Shown here piece by piece: positions 17,001-29,340 of a stretch of DNA of 64,000 bases. The stretch's first letter is position 1. Each line of letters starts with the position of its first letter. Position numbers and translations under genes: made by a program. The stretch is taken from positions 2,496,727 to 2,560,726 of the forward strand of contig OY723248.1 in assembly GCA_963210315.1 (NCBI GenBank), read 5' to 3'. The notes under the pieces are model-generated. The model ran no database searches. It was not told where the DNA came from and saw only the letters and a list, made by a program, of their open reading frames with translations. Origin of the DNA: Rhynchopus euleeides (taxonomy: Eukaryota > Euglenozoa > Diplonemea > Diplonemida > Diplonemidae).

Positions 17001-20000
17001 GCAGATCTGGAAAATCCTGGAACTGCCTGCATGCAGAGCTGGAAAATCCTGGAACTGCCTGCATGCAGATCTGGAAAATCCTGGAACTGCCTGCATGCAG
17101 AGCTGGAAAATCCTGGAACTGCCTGCATGCAGATCTGGAAAATCCTGGAACTCCCTGCATGCAGAGCTGGAAAATCCTGGAACTGCCTGCATGCAGATCT
17201 GGAAAATCCTGGAACTGCCTGCATGCAGAGCTGGAAAATCCTGGAACTGCCTGCATGCAGAGCTGCAAAATCCTGAAACTGCCTGCATGCAGATCTAGAA
17301 AATCCTGGAACTGCCTGCATGCAGATCTGGAAAATCCTGGAACTGCCTGCATGCAGAGCTGGAAAATCCTGGAACTGCCTGCATGCAGATCTGGAAAATC
17401 CTGGAACTGCCTGCATGCAGAGCTGGAAAATCCTGGAACTGCCTGCATGCAGAGCTGCAAAATCCTGGAACTGCCTGCATGCAGATCTGGAAAATCCTGG
17501 AACTGCCTGCATGCAGAGCTGGAAAATCCTGGAACTGCCTGCATGCAGAGCTGGAAAATCCTGGAACTGCCTGCATGCAGATCTGGAAAATCCTGGAACT
17601 GCCTGCATGCAGAGCTGGAAAATCCTGGAACTGCCTGCATGCAGATCTGGAAAATCCTGGAACTGCCTGCATGCAGATCTGGAAAATCCTGGAACTGCCT
17701 GCATGCAGAGCTGGAAAATCCTGGAACTGCCTGCATGCAGATCTGGAAAATCCTGGAACTGCCTGCATGCAGAGCTGGAAAATCCTGGAACTGCCTGCAT
17801 GCAGAGCTGCAAAATCCTGGATCTGCCTGCATGCAGATCTGGAAAATCCTGGAACTGCCTGCATGCAGATCTGGAAAATCCTGGAACTGCCTGCATGCAG
17901 AGCTGGAAAATCCTGGAACTGCCTGCATGCAGAGCTGGAAAATCCTGGAACTGCCTGCATGCAGAGCTGGAAAATCCTGGAACTGCCTGCATGCAGAGCT
18001 GCAAAATCCTCGAACTGCCTGCATGCAGAGCTGGAAAATCCTGGAACTGCCTGCATGCAGATCTGGAAAATCCTGGAACTGCCTGCATGCAGAGCTGGAA
18101 AATCCTGGAACTGCCTGCATGCAGATCTGGAAAATCCTGGAACTGCCTGCATGCAGAGCTGGAAAATCCTGGAACTGCCTGCATGCAGAGCTGCAAAATC
18201 CTGGATCTGCCTGCATGCAGATCTGGAAAATCCTGGAACTGCCTGCATGCAGATCTGGAAAATCCTGGAACTGCCTGCATGCAGAGCTGGAAAATCCTGG
18301 AACTGCCTGCATGCAGAGCTGGAAAATCCTGGAACTGCCTGCATGCAGAGCTGGAAAATCCTGGAACTGCCTGCATGCAGAGCTGCAAAATCCTCGAACT
18401 GCCTGCATGCAGAGCTGGAAAATCCTGGAACTGCCTGCATGCAGATCTGGAAAATCCTGGAACTGCCTGCATGCAGATCTGGAACATCCTGGAACTGCCT
18501 GCATGCAGAGCTGGAAAATCCTGGAACTGCCTGCATGCAGATCTGGAAAATCCTGGAACTGCCTGCATGCAGAGCTGGAAAATCCTGGAACTGCCTGCAT
18601 GCAGATCTGGAAAATCCTGGAACTGCCTGCATGCAGAGCTGGAAAATCCTGGAACTGCCTGCATGCAGATCTGGAAAATCCTGGAACTGCCTGCATGCAG
18701 AGCTGGAAAATCCTGGAACTGCCTGCATGCAGAGCTGCAAAATCCTGGAACTGCCTGCATGCAGATCTAGAAAATCCTGGAACTGCCTGCATGCAGATCT
18801 GGAAAATCCTGGAACTGCCTGCATGCAGAGCTGGAAAATCCTGGAACTGCCTGCATGCAGATCTGGAAAATCCTGGAACTGCCTGCATGCAGAGCTGGAA
18901 AATCCTGGAACTGCCTGCATGCAGAGCTGCAAAATCCTGGAACTGCCTGCATGCAGATCTAGAAAATCCTGGAACTGCCTGCATGCAGAGCTGGAAAATC
19001 CTGGAACTGCCTGCATGCAGATCTGGAAAATCCTGGAACTGCCTGCATGCAGAGCTGGAAAATCCTGGAACTGCCTGCATGCAGAGCTGCAAAATCCTGG
19101 ATCTGCCTGCATGCAGATCTGGAAAATCCTGGAACTGCCTGCATGCAGATCTGGAAAATCCTGGAACTGCCTGCATGCAGAGCTGGAAAATCCTGGAACT
19201 GCCTGCATGCAGAGCTGGAAAATCCTGGAACTGCCTGCATGCAGAGCTGGAAAATCCTGGAACTGCCTGCATGCAGAGCTGCAAAATCCTCGAACTGCCT
19301 GCATGCAGAGCTGGAAAATCCTGGAACTGCCTGCATGCAGATCTGGAAAATCCTGGAACTGCCTGCATGCAGATCTGGAACATCCTGGAACTGCCTGCAT
19401 GCAGAGCTGGAAAATCCTGGAACTGCCTGCATGCAGATCTGGCAAATCCTGGAACTGCCTGCATGCAGAGCTGGAAAATCCTGGAACTGCCTGCATGCAG
19501 ATCTGGAAAATCCTGGAACTGCCTGCATGCAGAGCTGGAAAATCCTGGAACTGCCTGCATGCAGATCTGGAAAATCCTGGAACTGCCTGCATGCAGAGCT
19601 GGAAAATCCTGGAACTGCCTGCATGCAGAGCTGCAAAATCCTGGAACTGCCTGCATGCAGATCTAGAAAATCCTGGAACTGCCTGCATGCAGATCTGGAA
19701 AATCCTGGAACTGCCTGCATGCAGAGCTGCAAAATCCTGGAACTGCCTGCATGCAGATCTAGAAAATCCTGGAACTGCCTGCATGCAGAGCTGGAAAATC
19801 CTGGAACTGCCTGCATGCAGATCTGGAAAATCCTGGAACTGCCTGCATGCAGAGCTGGAATATCCTGGAACTGCCTGCATGCAGATCTGGAAAATCCTGG
19901 AACTGCCTGCATGCAGAGCTGGAAAATCCTGGAACTGCCTGCATGCAGATCTGGAAAATCCTGGAACTGCCTGCATGCAGATCTGGAAAATCCTGGAACT

Positions 20001-20136
20001 GCCTGCATGCAGAGCTGGAAAATCCTGGAACTGCCTGCATGCAGATCTGGAAAATCCTGGAACTGCCTGCATGCAGAGCTGGAAAATCCTGGAACTGCCT
20101 GCATGCAGAGCTGCAAAATCCTGGAACTGCCTGCAT
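11018..20136. repeat. Subfamily B 32-bp satellite array, segment 2
   Basis: About 285 monomers resume immediately at the truncated 5' end of the retrotransposon (junction CGGCGAT|CAGATCTGG) with the same monomer forms as segment 1. Unit starts at 11033 and 20121 are exactly 284 x 32 bp apart, so the segment has no net indels. Landmark variants recur, among them AAAATCATGG near 11310 and 15510, GGTACTGCCTGCCTG near 12123 and 16316, and GATCTAGAAAATCC near 13104, 13776, 17296, 18768, 18960, 19664 and 19760. The array ends inside a monomer after CTGCAT at 20136. Confidence 0.97.
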
Positions 20137-20152
20137 CCCGGGTATGCCCTCC

Positions 20153-20320
20153 AGGTCCTGGGTAAGACGTTAAACTGCCTGGGGGGGCCGTCCCCGGACC
20201 ATGACGGGTGCCTGCACCAGGAGTCTAGCACGGCCGTGGTCCAGGGCATGACCGAAAACTGCTTGGGTACCGAGGCTCCCCAGACCAGGAAGGGTGGAGA
20301 CACCTGGAGTCTAAATAGTC
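20153..20320. repeat. Imperfect tandem duplication of about 85 bp in the spacer
   Basis: Two copies align at an offset of 84-86 bp. Shared landmarks in order are GGTCC(T/A)GGG, AAACTGC(C/T)TGGG at 20172 and 20256, a CCCC(G/A)GACCA block, and GGAGTCTA at 20220 and 20306. The copies are clearly diverged. AAACTGCCTG also resembles part of the satellite monomer (GAACTGCCTG), perhaps by chance. Confidence 0.7.
20196..20242. other. Nested inverted repeat in the spacer
   Basis: An outer pair, GGACCA (20196-20201) and TGGTCC (20237-20242), encloses the near-perfect palindrome GGTGCCTGCACC (20207-20218). Hairpin formation is possible. No function is evident. Confidence 0.5.
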
Positions 20321-20652
20321 ACACCACGTCAGGCCAGACCTTCGCATTGCACTCCGCGAAGACTGCCACACAGCCGCGGGGCAGGTGTGCAGCCTGTGGA
20401 AAACCTCGTACAGAAAAGGGTCGGCGACCGCCCGCCCCCAGTCTGAGAGGCATCAGCCGAATCTCGGTGGAGGCGGGCACAAAACAAAAGGGAGAGTCGT
20501 CACTGTGCATATCAGCACGGTCCCGCCCTCTGTGCCAGACCAACACACCACCAAAGGAAAAGAGGAAGAGGCGACGTAAGGCAATGCCTCCGTGCGGCCA
20601 GGAGAACACGAAATAGCGACCCCCTCAACGGGGAATGCTACGAGCACGGCCA

Positions 20653-20672
20653 AAAATCGTTCAAAATCGTTC
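20653..20672. repeat. Direct repeat of AAAATCGTTC at the spacer-satellite junction
   Basis: Two adjacent 10-bp copies lie just before the first subfamily A monomer, which begins AATCCTTGAG. AAAATCGTTC differs little from the satellite's AAAATCCTTG, so the repeat could be a decayed satellite edge or a junction duplication. Confidence 0.6.
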
Positions 20673-22917
20673 AATCCTTGAGCTGCCTGCATGCAGATCT
20701 GGAAAATCCTTGAGCTGCCTGCATGCAGATCTGGAAAATCCTTGAGCTGCCTGCATGCAGATCTGGAAAGTCCTTGAGCTGCCTGCATGCAGATCTGGAA
20801 AATCCTTGAGCTGCCTGCATGCAGATCTGGAAAATCCTTGAGCTGCCTGCATGCAGATCTGGAAAATCCTTGAGCTGCCTGCATGCAGATCTGGAAAATC
20901 CTTGAGCTGCCTGCATGCAGATCTGGAAAATCCTTGAGCTGCCTGCATGCAGATCTGGAAAATCCTTGAGCTGCCTGCATGCAGATCTGGAAAATCCTTG
21001 AGCTGCCTGCATGCAGATCTGGAAAATCCTTGAGCTGCCTGCATGCAGATCTGGAAAATCCTTGAGCTGCCTGCATGCAGATCTGGAAAGTCCTTGAGCT
21101 GCCTGCATGCAGATCTGGAAAATCCTTGAGCTGCCTGCATGCAGATCTGGAAAATCCTTGAGCTGCCTGCATGCAGATCTGGAAAATCCTTGAGCTGCCT
21201 GCATGCAGATCTGGAAAATCCTTGAGCTGCCTGCATGCAGATCTGGAAAGTCCTTGAGCTGCCTGCATGCAGATCTGGAAAATCCTTGAGCTGCCTGCAT
21301 GCAGATCTGGAAAATCCTTGAGCTGCCTGCATGCAGATCTGGAAAATCCTTGAGCTGCCTGCATGCAGATCTGGAAAATCCTTGAGCTGCCTGCATGCAG
21401 ATCTGGAAAATCCTTGAGCTGCCTGCATGCAGATCTGGAAAATCCTTGAGCTGCCTGCATGCAGATCTGGAAAATCCTTGAGCTGCCTGCATGCAGATCT
21501 GGAAAATCCTTGAGCTGCCTGCATGCAGATCTGGAAAATCCTTGAGCTGCCTGCATGCAGATCTGGAAAATCCTTGAGCTGCCTGCATGCAGATCTGGAA
21601 AATCCTTGAGCTGCCTGCATGCAGATCTGGAAAATCCTTGAGCTGCCTGCATGCAGATCTGGAAAATCCTTGAGCTGCCTGCATGCAGATCTGGAAAGTC
21701 CTTGAGCTGCCTGCATGCAGATCTGGAAAATCCTTGAGCTGCCTGCATGCAGATCTGGAAAATCCTTGAGCTGCCTGCATGCAGATCTGGAAAATCCTTG
21801 AGCTGCCTGCATGCAGATCTGGAAAATCCTTGAGCTGCCTGCATGCAGATCTGGAAAATCCTTGAGCTGCCTGCATGCAGATCTGGAAAGTCCTTGAGCT
21901 GCCTGCATGCAGATCTGGAAACTCCTTGAGCTGCCTGCATGCAGATCTGGAAAATCCTTGAGCTGCCTGCATGCAGATCTGGAAAATCCTTGAGCTGCCT
22001 GCATGCAGATCTGGAAAATCCTTGAGCTGCCTGCATGCAGATCTGGAAAATCCTTGAGCTGCCTGCATGCAGATCTGGAAAATCCTTGAGCTGCCTGCAT
22101 GCAGATCTGGAAAATCCTTGAGCTGCCTGCATGCAGATCTGGAAAATCCTTGAGCTGCCTGCATGCAGATCTGGAAAATCCTTGAGCTGCCTGCATGCAG
22201 ATCTGGAAAATCCTTGAGCTGCCTGCATGCAGATCTGGAAAATCCTTGAGCTGCCTGCATGCAGATCTGGAAAATCCTTGAGCTGCCTGCATGCAGATCT
22301 GGAAAATCCTTGAGCTGCCTGCATGCAGATCTGGAAAGTCCTTGAGCTGCCTGCATGCAGATCTGGAAAATCCTTGAGCTGCCTGCATGCAGATCTGGAA
22401 AATCCTTGAGCTGCCTGCATGCAGATCTGGAAAATCCTTGAGCTGCCTGCATGCAGATCTGGAAAATCCTTGAGCTGCCTGCATGCAGATCTGGAAAATC
22501 CTTGAGCTGCCTGCATGCAGATCTGGAAAGTCCTTGAGCTGCCTGCATGCAGATCTGGAAAGTCCTTGAGCTGCCTGCATGCAGATCTGGAAAATCCTTG
22601 AGCTGCCTGCATGCAGATCTGGAAAATCCTTGAGCTGCCTGCATGCAGATCTGGAAAATCCTTGAGCTGCCTGCATGCAGATCTGGAAAATCCTTGAGCT
22701 GCCTGCATGCAGATCTGGAAAATCCTTGAGCTGCCTGCATGCAGATCTGGAAAGTCCTTGAGCTGCCTGCATGCAGATCTGGAAAATCCTTGAGCTGCCT
22801 GCATGCAGATCTGGAAAATCCTTGAGCTGCCTGCATGCAGATCTGGAAAATCCTTGAGCTGCCTGCATGCAGATCTGGAAAATCCTTGAGCTGCCTGCAT
22901 GCAGATCTGGAAAATCC
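20673..22917. repeat. Subfamily A 32-bp satellite array (right copy)
   Basis: Seventy uniform TTGAGCTGCC monomers lie between unit starts 20677 and 22917 (exactly 70 x 32 bp). AAAGTCC variants recur near 20770, 21090, 21250, 21698, 21890, 22338, 22530, 22562 and 22754. One AAACTCC variant lies near 21921. The positions of AAAGTCC variants measured from the A-to-B junction do not match those in the left A array, so the two A arrays have been reshuffled since they last shared a copy. Confidence 0.97.
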
Positions 22918-25900
22918 TGGAACTGCCTGCATGCAGAGCTGGAAAATCCTGGAACTGCCTGCATGCAGAGCTGGAAAATCCTGGAACTGCCTGCATGCAG
23001 ATCTGGAAAATCCTGGAACTGCCTGCATGCAGAGCTGGAAAATCCTGGAACTGCCTGCATGCAGAGCTGGAAAATCCTGGAACTGCCTGCATGCAGATCT
23101 GGAAAATCCTGGAACTGCCTGCATGCAGAGCTGGAAAATCCTGGAACTGCCTGCATGCAGAGCTGGAAAATCCTGGAACTGCCTGCATGCAGAGCTGCAA
23201 AATCCTGGAACTGCCTGCATGCAGATCTGGAAAATCCTGGAACTGCCTGCATGCAGATCTGGAAAATCCTGGAACTGCCTGCATGCAGATCTGGAAAATC
23301 CTGGAACTGCCTGCATGCAGAGCTGGAAAATCCTGGTACTGCCTGCCTGCAGATCTGGAAAATCCTGGAACTGCCTGCATGCAGATCTGGAAAATCCTGG
23401 AACTGCCTGCATGCAGAGCTGGAAAATCCTGGAACTGCCTGCATGCAGAGCTGGAAAATCCTGGAACTGCCTGCATGCAGAGCTGGAAAATCCTGGAACT
23501 GCCTGCATGCAGATCTGGAAAATCCTGGAACTGCCTGCATGCAGAGCTGGAAAATCCTGGAACTGCCTGCATGCAGAGCTGGAAAATCCTGGAACTGCCT
23601 GCATGCAGATCTGGAATATCCTGGAACTGCCTGCATGCAGAGCTGGAAAATCCTGGAACTGCCTGCATGCAGATCTGGAAAATCCTGGAACTGCCTGCAT
23701 GCAGATCTGGAAAATCCTGGAACTGCCAGCATGCAGAGCTGGAAAATCCTGGAACTGCCTGCATGCAGATCTGGAAAATCCTGGAACTGCCTGCATGCAG
23801 AGCTGGATAATCCTGGAACTGCCTGCATGCAGAGCTGGAAAATCCTGGAACTGCCTGCATGCAGAGCTGGAAAATCCTGGAACTGCCTGCATGCAGATCT
23901 GGAAAATCCTGGAACTGCCTGCATGCAGAGCTGGAAAATCCTGGAACTGCCTGCATGCAGATCTGGAAAGTCCTGGAACTGCCTGCATGCAGATCTGGAA
24001 AATCCTGGAACTGCCTGCATGCAGAGCTGGAAAATCCTGGAACTGCCTGCATGCAGATCTGGAAAATCCTGGAACTGCCTGCATGCAGAGCTGGAAAATC
24101 CTGGAACTGCCTGCATGCAGATCTGGAAAATCCTGGAACTCCCTGCATGCAGAGCTGGAAAATCCTGGAACTGCCTGCATGCAGATCTGGAAAATCCTGG
24201 AACTGCCTGCATGCAGAGCTGGAAAATCCTGGAACTGCCTGCATGCAGAGCTGCAAAATCCTGGAACTGCCTGCATGCAGATCTAGAAAATCCTGGAACT
24301 GCCTGCATGCAGATCTGGAAAATCCTGGAACTGCCTGCATGCAGAGCTGGAAAATCCTGGAACTGCCTGCATGCAGAGCTGGAAAATCCTGGAACTGCCT
24401 GCATGCAGAGCTGCAAAATCCTGGAACTGCCTGCATGCAGAAATGGAAAATCCTGGAACTGCCTGCATGCAGATCTGGAAAATCCTGGAACTGCCTGCAT
24501 GCAGAGCTGGAAAATCCTGGAACTGCCTGCATGCAGACCTGGAAAATCCTGGAACTGCCTGCATGCAGAGCTGGAAAATCCTGGAACTGCCTGCATGCAG
24601 AGCTGCAAAATCCTCGAACTGCCTGCATGCAGAGCTGGAAAATCCTGGAACTGCCTGCATGCAGATCTGGAAAATCCTGGAACTGCCTGCATGCAGATCT
24701 GGAAAATCCTGAAACTGCCTGCATGCAGAGCTGCAAAATCATGGAACTGCCTGCATGCAGATCTGGAAAATCCTGGAACTGCCTGCATGCAGAGCTGCAA
24801 AATCCTGGAACTGCCTGCATGCAGATCTGGAAAATCCTGGAACTGCCTGCATGCAGAGCTGGAAAATCCTGGAACTGCCTGCATGCAGAGCTGGAAAATC
24901 CTGGAACTGCCTGCATGCAGAGCTGGAAAATCCTGGAACTGCCTGCATGCAGAGCTGCAAAATCCTGGAACTGCCTGCATGCAGATCTGGAAAATCCTGG
25001 AACTGCCTGCATGCAGATCTGGAAAATCCTGGAACTGCCTGCATGCAGATCTGGAAAATCCTGGAACTGCCTGCATGCAGAGCTGGAAAATCCTGGAACT
25101 GCCTGCATGCAGAGCTGGAAAATCCTGGAACTGCCTGCATGCAGATCTGGAAAATCCTGGAACTGCCTGCATGCAGAGCTGGAAAATCCTGGAACTGCCT
25201 GCATGCAGAGCTGGAAAATCCTGGAACTGCCTGCATGCAGATCTGGAAAATCCTGGAACTGCCTGCATGCAGAGCTGGAAAATCCTGGTACTGCCTGCCT
25301 GCAGATCTGGAAAATCCTGGAACTGCCTGCATGCAGATCTGGAAAATCCTGGAACTGCCTGCATGCAGAGCTGGAAAATCCTGGAACTGCCTGCATGCAG
25401 AGCTGGAAAATCCTGGAACTGCCTGCATGCAGAGCTGGAAAATCCTGGAACTGCCTGCATGCAGATCTGGAAAATCCTGGAACTGCCTGCATGCAGAGCT
25501 GGAAAATCCTGGAACTGCCTGCATGCAGAGCTGGAAAATCCTGGAACTGCCTGCATGCAGATCTGGAATATCCTGGAACTGCCTGCATGCAGAGCTGGAA
25601 AATCCTGGAACTGCCTGCATGCAGAGCTGGAAAATCCTGGAACTGCCTGCATGCAGATCTGGAAAATCCTGGAACTGCCTGCATGCAGAGCTGGAAAATC
25701 CTGGAACTGCCTGCATGCAGAGCTGGAAAATCCTGGAACTGCCTGCATGCAGATCTGGAAAATCCTGGAACTGCCTGCATGCAGAGCTGGAAAATCCTGG
25801 AACTGCCTGCATGCAGATCTGGAAAATCCTGGAACTGCCTGCATGCAGATCTGGAAAATCCTGGAACTGCCAGCATGCAGAGCTGGAAAATCCTGGAACT

Positions 25901-28900
25901 GCCTGCATGCAGATCTGGAAAATCCTGGAACTGCCTGCATGCAGAGCTGGATAATCCTGGAACTGCCTGCATGCAGAGCTGGAAAATCCTGGAACTGCCT
26001 GCATGCAGAGCTGGAAAATCCTGGAACTGCCTGCATGCAGATCTGGAAAATCCTGGAACTGCCTGCATGCAGAGCTGGAAAATCCTGGAACTGCCTGCAT
26101 GCAGATCTGGAAAGTCCTGGAACTGCCTGCATGCAGATCTGGAAAATCCTGGAACTGCCTGCATGCAGAGCTGGAAAATCCTGGAACTGCCTGCATGCAG
26201 ATCTGGAAAATCCTGGAACTGCCTGCATGCAGAGCTGGAAAATCCTGGAACTGCCTGCATGCAGATCTGGAAAATCCTGGAACTCCCTGCATGCAGAGCT
26301 GGAAAATCCTGGAACTGCCTGCATGCAGATCTGGAAAATCCTGGAACTGCCTGCATGCAGAGCTGGAAAATCCTGGAACTGCCTGCATGCAGAGCTGCAA
26401 AATCCTGGAACTGCCTGCATGCAGATCTAGAAAATCCTGGAACTGCCTGCATGCAGATCTGGAAAATCCTGGAACTGCCTGCATGCAGAGCTGGAAAATC
26501 CTGGAACTGCCTGCATGCAGAGCTGGAAAATCCTGGAACTGCCTGCATGCAGAGCTGCAAAATCCTGGAACTGCCTGCATGCAGATCTGGAAAATCCTGG
26601 AACTGCCTGCATGCAGATCTGGAAAATCCTGGAACTGCCTGCATGCAGAGCTGGAAAATCCTGGAACTGCCTGCATGCAGAGCTGGAAAATCCTGGAACT
26701 GCCTGCATGCAGAGCTGGAAAATCCTGGAACTGCCTGCATGCAGAGCTGCAAAATCCTCGAACTGCCTGCATGCAGAGCTGGAAAATCCTGGAACTGCCT
26801 GCATGCAGATCTGGAAAATCCTGGAACTGCCTGCATGCAGATCTGGAAAATCCTGAAACTGCCTGCATGCAGAGCTGCAAAATCATGGAACTGCCTGCAT
26901 GCAGATCTGGAAAATCCTGGAACTGCCTGCATGCAGAGCTGCAAAATCCTGGAACTGCCTGCATGCAGATCTGGAAAATCCTGGAACTGCCTGCATGCAG
27001 AGCTGGAAAATCCTGGAACTGCCTGCATGCAGAGCTGGAAAATCCTGGAACTGCCTGCATGCAGAGCTGGAAAATCCTGGAACTGCCTGCATGCAGAGCT
27101 GCAAAATCCTGGAACTGCCTGCATGCAGATCTGGAAAATCCTGGAACTGCCTGCATGCAGAGCTGGAAAATCCTGGAACTGCCTGCATGCAGAGCTGGAA
27201 AATCCTGGAACTGCCTGCATGCAGAGCTGGAAAATCCTGGAACTGCCTGCATGCAGATCTGGAAAATCCTGGAACTGCCTGCATGCAGAGCTGGAAAATC
27301 CTGGAACTGCCTGCATGCAGAGCTGGAAAATCCTGGAACTGCCTGCATGCAGATCTGGAAAATCCTGGAACTGCCTGCATGCAGAGCTGGAAAATCCTGG
27401 AACTGCCTGCATGCAGAGCTGGAAAATCCTGGAACTGCCTGCATGCAGAGCTGGAAAATCCTGGAACTGCCTGCATGCAGAGCTGCAACATCCTGGAACT
27501 GCCTGCATGCAGATCTGGAAAATCCTGGAACTGCCTGCATGCAGATCTGGAAAATCCTTGAGCTGCCTGCATGCAGAGCTGGAAAATCCTGGAACTGCCT
27601 GCATGCAGATCTGGAATATCCTGGAACTGCCTGCATGCAGAGCTGGAAAATCCTGGAACTGCCTGCATGCAGATCTGGAAAATCCTGGAACTGCCTGCAT
27701 GCAGATCTGGAAAATCCTGGAACTGCCAGCATGCAGAGCTGGAAAATCCTGGAACTGCCTGCATGCAGATCTGGAAAATCCTGGAACTGCCTGCATGCAG
27801 AGCTGGATAATCCTGGAACTGCCTGCATGCAGAGCTGGAAAATCCTGGAACTGCCTGCATGCAGATCTGGAAAATCCTGGAACTGCCTGCATGCAGAGCT
27901 GGAAAATCCTGGAACTGCCTGCATGCAGATCTGGAAAGTCCTGGAACTGCCTGCATGCAGATCTGGAAAATCCTGGAACTGCCTGCATGCAGAGCTGGAA
28001 AATCCTGGAACTGCCTGCATGCAGATCTGGAAAATCCTGGAACTGCCTGCATGCAGAGCTGGAAAATCCTGGAACTGCCTGCATGCAGATCTGGAAAATC
28101 CTGGAACTCCCTGCATGCAGAGCTGGAAAATCCTGGAACTGCCTGCATGCAGATCTGGAAAATCCTGGAACTGCCTGCATGCAGAGCTGGAAAATCCTGG
28201 AACTGCCTGCATGCAGAGCTGCAAAATCCTGGAACTGCCTGCATGCAGATCTAGAAAATCCTGGAACTGCCTGCATGCAGATCTGGAAAATCCTGGAACT
28301 GCCTGCATGCAGAGCTGGAAAATCCTGGAACTGCCTGCATGCAGAGCTGGAAAATCCTGGAACTGCCTGCATGCAGAGCTGCAAAATCCTGGAACTGCCT
28401 GCATGCAGATCTGGAAAATCCTGGAACTGCCTGCATGCAGATCTGGAAAATCCTGGAACTGCCTGCATGCAGAGCTGGAAAATCCTGGAACTGCCTGCAT
28501 GCAGAGCTGGAAAATCCTGGAACTGCCTGCATGCAGAGCTGCAAAATCCTCGAACTGCCTGCATGCAGAGCTGGAAAATCCTGGAACTGCCTGCATGCAG
28601 ATCTGGAAAATCCTGGAACTGCCTGCATGCAGATCTGGAAAATCCTGAAACTGCCTGCATGCAGAGCTGCAAAATCATGGAACTGCCTGCATGCAGATCT
28701 GGAAAATCCTGGAACTGCCTGCATGCAGAGCTGCAAAATCCTGGAACTGCCTGCATGCAGATCTGGAAAATCCTGGAACTGCCTGCATGCAGAGCTGGAA
28801 AATCCTGGAACTGCCTGCATGCAGATCTGGAAAATCCTGGAACTGCCTGCATGCAGATCTGGAAAATCCTGGAACTGCCTGCATGCAGATCTGGAAAATC

Positions 28901-29340
28901 CTGGAACTGCCTGCATGCAGATCTGGAAAATCCTGGAACTGCCTGCATGCAGATCTGGAAAATCCTGGAACTGCCTGCATGCAGAGCTGGAAAATCCTGG
29001 AACTGCCTGCATGCAGAGCTGGAAAATCCTGGAACTGCCTGCATGCAGATCTGGAAAATCCTGGAACTGCCTCCATGCAGAGCTGGAAAATCCTGGAACT
29101 GCCTGCATGCAGAGCTGGAAAATCCTGGAACTGCCTGCATGCAGATCTGGAAAATCCTGGAACTGCCTGCATGCAGAGCTGGAAAATCCTGGAACTGCCT
29201 GCATGCAGATCTGGAAAATCCTGGAACTGCCTGCATGCAGATCTGGAAAATCCTGGAACTGCCAGCATGCAGAGCTGGAAAATCCTGGAACTGCCTGCAT
29301 GCAGATCTGGAAAATCCTGGAACTGCCTGCATGCAGAGCT

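Larger units (their letters stand above)
20137..20672. other. Non-satellite spacer of unknown nature
   Basis: These 536 bp, GC-rich in the left two thirds, separate subfamily B on the left from subfamily A on the right. I recognise no gene, RNA or transposon terminus in it. The open frames that cross it are short or are extensions of satellite frames with no recognisable domain. The left third is an imperfect tandem duplication of about 85 bp, with a nested inverted repeat. The right edge is a direct repeat of AAAATCGTTC next to the satellite's AATCC. The middle (about 20320-20650) shows no repeat structure that I can see. It may be a fragment of an old mobile element or a unique junction sequence. 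Confidence 0.85.

Noticed and set aside
1-20136. CRISPR array
   Set aside because: The 32-bp repeats are directly adjacent, with no spacers and no cas genes. The context is eukaryotic.
20319-20609. 96-codon minus frame and 64-codon plus frame in the spacer
   Set aside because: They are short, overlap on opposite strands, have no domain, and lie in GC-rich sequence where such frames are expected by chance.
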